Below are positions 4,708 through 6,333 of a stretch of 6,333 nucleotides of DNA, piece by piece. Position 1 is the first letter of the stretch; every line of letters starts with the position of its first letter. Source of the DNA: Armatimonadota bacterium (lineage in GTDB: Bacteria; Armatimonadota; Zipacnadia; Zipacnadales; JABUFB01); assembly GCA_018056145.1 (NCBI GenBank), contig JAGPGE010000363.1, positions 1-6,333 of the forward strand. Reading direction: 5' to 3'. The translations under genes were made by a program, and so were the position numbers. The notes beneath the pieces were generated by a model. The model was given only the letters and a program-made list of their open reading frames with translations, had not been told where the DNA came from and searched no databases.

Positions 4708-5709
4708 TCAGTACATGGGCGCTGGGCCCATCGCAGCCATGTTGGTGATCCAGCGGTCGATCTGGAAGTCCCGCGCCGCAGCCGATGGAGTAACTTCGGT
4801 GGTGTCTGCTGCTACAAGGTCCAGGATCCCGGTCAGCGCCCCCGCCTGCCAGTTCAGCGCTCCGATCACCCGGCTGCCGTCGGCCAGTGTGCCGCTGCCG
4901 AGAAAGTCAGCTCCTAGGTCGAATGAGCCTGACGCTCCATCCGACCCTTGGAAGACCCATGTCTGCCACTTCTCGCTCGCGTCGTCCCCGAGGATTGTGA
5001 ATTCGCGCGTCCGCCCCGATGGGCCTGTGTAGGCGCCAGTAGCGCCTGAACTGAAGACGGGCCAGTACGGCGTTCCAGGGACAGGCGCGGTTGGGACGGT
5101 CACGTACAGCGTGGCGCCGTCGGGCAGCGTCACCCAGAGCTTGTCATCGACTTCCTGATACCGGACCACTCGGAACTGCATTCGCTGGGTGTTGGGCAAA
5201 TCAGCGTGGCCGTCCCAGATCTGCAGCGAAGCCGGCACCGAGAAATCGATGCTGAAGTCGTGTTCGAGCGTGCCACCGGTCCAGAGCGTTTCCGTAGTGT
5301 GGTAGGTGACCTTGTCCCCTTGCCAGACGGGTGCTGTCCACTGCATCTGCACCTGGTTGCCGTCTGGTCGGGTCTGCGTCCCGGAGCCAGATTCGTCAGG
5401 GCGCACCACATAGTCATACTGTAGGCAGTCGCTGGTCGTTCCCCACTGGTGGATGGAACCGTCCGGCAGTTCCTCCTCGAATTGGGTATGCGAGCAGCCG
5501 CCCTGGACGGCGCCGACTCCCAGTTTCTGATGCAGGATGTTGAACCAGCTGCGGACGGTCACCACCGCGGACAGGTGGTCGGTGGCCAGTGACTCGTAGG
5601 ACTGCCCTGTCACCTCTTGGACGGGCTGACCCGCCCCGGAGCAGCCGCCAAGCACAACCAGAAGCGTGACCGCCGCCAGCGCCAACGCAGAGCGCGTCAG
5701 GTATGTCAT
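4708..5709 (-). CDS. Hypothetical lipoprotein, beta-rich
   Basis: This 333-residue protein is not one I recognise. It begins with a clear lipoprotein signal peptide: MTYLTRSALALAAVTLLVVL followed by the lipobox Leu20-Gly-Gly-Cys23, with Ser at the position after the cysteine, so the mature protein should be lipid-anchored to a membrane, in a diderm probably facing the periplasm or cell surface. The mature part is rich in Gly, Thr, Asp and Trp. It shows recurring strand-turn elements (LPDGSIHQWGT, LPDGATLYVTV, LADGSRVIGALNWQ), consistent with an extended beta structure. Cys72 and Cys95 could form a disulfide. A short helical segment may lie at about 36-62 (YESLATDHLSAVVTVRSWFNILHQ). The ATG at 5707-5709 has GAGAGG (5719-5724) with a 9-base spacer. 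It starts only 31 bases after the TonB-dependent receptor, suggesting co-transcription and perhaps a shared role in uptake or surface binding. Confidence 0.85.
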   Translation of the reverse strand: MTYLTRSALALAAVTLLVVLGGCSGAGQPVQEVTGQSYESLATDHLSAVVTVRSWFNILHQKLGVGAVQGGCSHTQFEEELPDGSIHQWGTTSDCLQYDYVVRPDESGSGTQTRPDGNQVQMQWTAPVWQGDKVTYHTTETLWTGGTLEHDFSIDFSVPASLQIWDGHADLPNTQRMQFRVVRYQEVDDKLWVTLPDGATLYVTVPTAPVPGTPYWPVFSSGATGAYTGPSGRTREFTILGDDASEKWQTWVFQGSDGASGSFDLGADFLGSGTLADGSRVIGALNWQAGALTGILDLVAADTTEVTPSAAARDFQIDRWITNMAAMGPAPMY

Positions 5710-5740
5710 ACTCCATCGCCTCTCAACAGGCCGGTAGCCC

Positions 5741-6333
5741 TTAGAATCGGTATTCGACGCCCGCGCGCACGTCCCTGCCCCGGGCCGGGTAATTCAGCCA
5801 GAATGCCCGGTCGCTGTCCAGCAGGTTCTCCACGTGCACGAAGACGTCCGTGTGCAGATTGAGCTGCCGGGCCACGCGCAGGTTCACGAAGTCGTAGGAG
5901 CCCAACTCCATGGTGTTTGCCAGATCGGCGTAACGCTTGCTGATGTACGTCCAGTTGGCCCCGATGCGGTAGCCGTTCTCGTCGATGTAATCCAGCCGCA
6001 CAAGGCCCGCGATCTCGGGCTGATACGGGATCTCCAGGTCGCCTGCATCATCGTTTTCGCTGTCTGTGTACCGCGCCCAGATGCCGGCGCTCAGGTTGCG
6101 CCCGATCCATTTCTCCCACTCGATTTCGGCGCCACGGGTCGTGCCGGACGCCAGCACCGTGCTTGCCTCTCCTGCGGCCCAGGCTGGGTCGGCAAGGTCA
6201 ACGATTAAGCTCTCTGCGTCTCGGTAGTAGATGCCCGCGCGAAATAGCGACCCATCCGCGGGAGTGAGCTGGTACTGAAGCTCGTAGCTCTGGCTGAACC
6301 CGCCGGTTGCCAGCTCCAGCGGCGACATCTCCC
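5741..6333 (-). CDS. TonB-dependent outer-membrane receptor, C-terminal 196 residues
   Basis: This is the C-terminal part of a TonB-dependent receptor beta-barrel, cut by the right window edge; full proteins are usually 600-1000 residues. TonB-dependent receptors import siderophores, cobalamin, metal complexes or carbohydrates across the outer membrane using energy passed through TonB. The visible part shows alternating amphipathic strands separated by turns: ELQYQLTPADGSLFRAGIYYRDAESLIVDL, TTRGAEIEWEKWIGRNLSAGIWARYTDSE, GYRIGANWTYISKRYADLANTMELGSYDFVNLRVARQL. It also has the hallmark ending FVHVENLLDSDRAFWLNYPARGRDVRAGVEYRF, including the N-L-L-D segment and a terminal aromatic residue recognised by the barrel assembly machinery. 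The frame continues past the first in-window Met to the edge, so no start is present. The plug domain and TonB box are outside the window, so the substrate cannot be inferred. Confidence 0.93.
   Translation of the reverse strand, partial: EMSPLELATGGFSQSYELQYQLTPADGSLFRAGIYYRDAESLIVDLADPAWAAGEASTVLASGTTRGAEIEWEKWIGRNLSAGIWARYTDSENDDAGDLEIPYQPEIAGLVRLDYIDENGYRIGANWTYISKRYADLANTMELGSYDFVNLRVARQLNLHTDVFVHVENLLDSDRAFWLNYPARGRDVRAGVEYRF

Noticed and set aside
5741..6333. TonB-dependent receptor as a NikR-regulated nickel importer
   Set aside because: Some NikR proteins do regulate such receptors, but the two genes are over 4 kb apart, the receptor's promoter and plug are outside the window, and no ligand evidence is present.
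1..6333. CRISPR array, tRNA, rRNA or insertion sequence
   Set aside because: I saw no regularly spaced repeats, cloverleaf-type sequence, rRNA motifs, transposase-like frames or terminal inverted repeats.

Overview
The window is GC-rich bacterial chromosome. A GroES-GroEL operon with a CIRCE heat-shock operator, a consensus sigma-70-type promoter, a TonB-dependent receptor and a lipoprotein together point to a diderm (outer-membrane) bacterium. The GroEL N-terminus has a Firmicutes/Terrabacteria flavour, and large secreted TIM-barrel proteins of this type are common in environmental lineages such as Armatimonadota. That placement is an inference with low confidence, because no rRNA or other phylogenetic marker longer than the chaperonins is present.

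Layout. Bases 1-198 (minus strand) are the first 66 codons of groEL, preceded by groES (265-549, minus). Both are read from a promoter at 673-700 with a CIRCE inverted repeat at 640-666 at the predicted transcription start. Divergently on the plus strand is nikR (807-1220), a nickel-responsive ribbon-helix-helix repressor with its metal ligands intact. A short inverted repeat lies just upstream of its ribosome binding site. nikR converges on a long minus-strand gene, with 8 bases between the two stop codons.

From 1229 to the right edge every gene is on the minus strand. In transcription order they are: the C-terminal end of a TonB-dependent receptor (5741-6333), an unrecognised 333-residue lipoprotein (4708-5709), two related small beta-domain proteins (4381-4629 and 3701-4270, the second with a cysteine-rich extension ending in four consecutive cysteines), and a 796-residue exported TIM-barrel protein resembling glycoside hydrolases (1229-3619). 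The three gaps after the lipoprotein gene are 78-110 bases long and each contains an inverted repeat without a clear T-tract, so one long transcript or several separate units are both possible. The receptor and lipoprotein genes are only 31 bases apart and are probably co-transcribed.

How the parts may work together. The left half is housekeeping and regulatory (chaperonin, nickel sensing). The right half looks like a cell-envelope locus: an outer-membrane importer, a surface or periplasmic lipoprotein, two small beta-domain proteins and an exported putative carbohydrate-active enzyme. No prophage, transposon, CRISPR array or RNA gene was seen. The least explained part is the lipoprotein plus the two paralogous beta-domain proteins.
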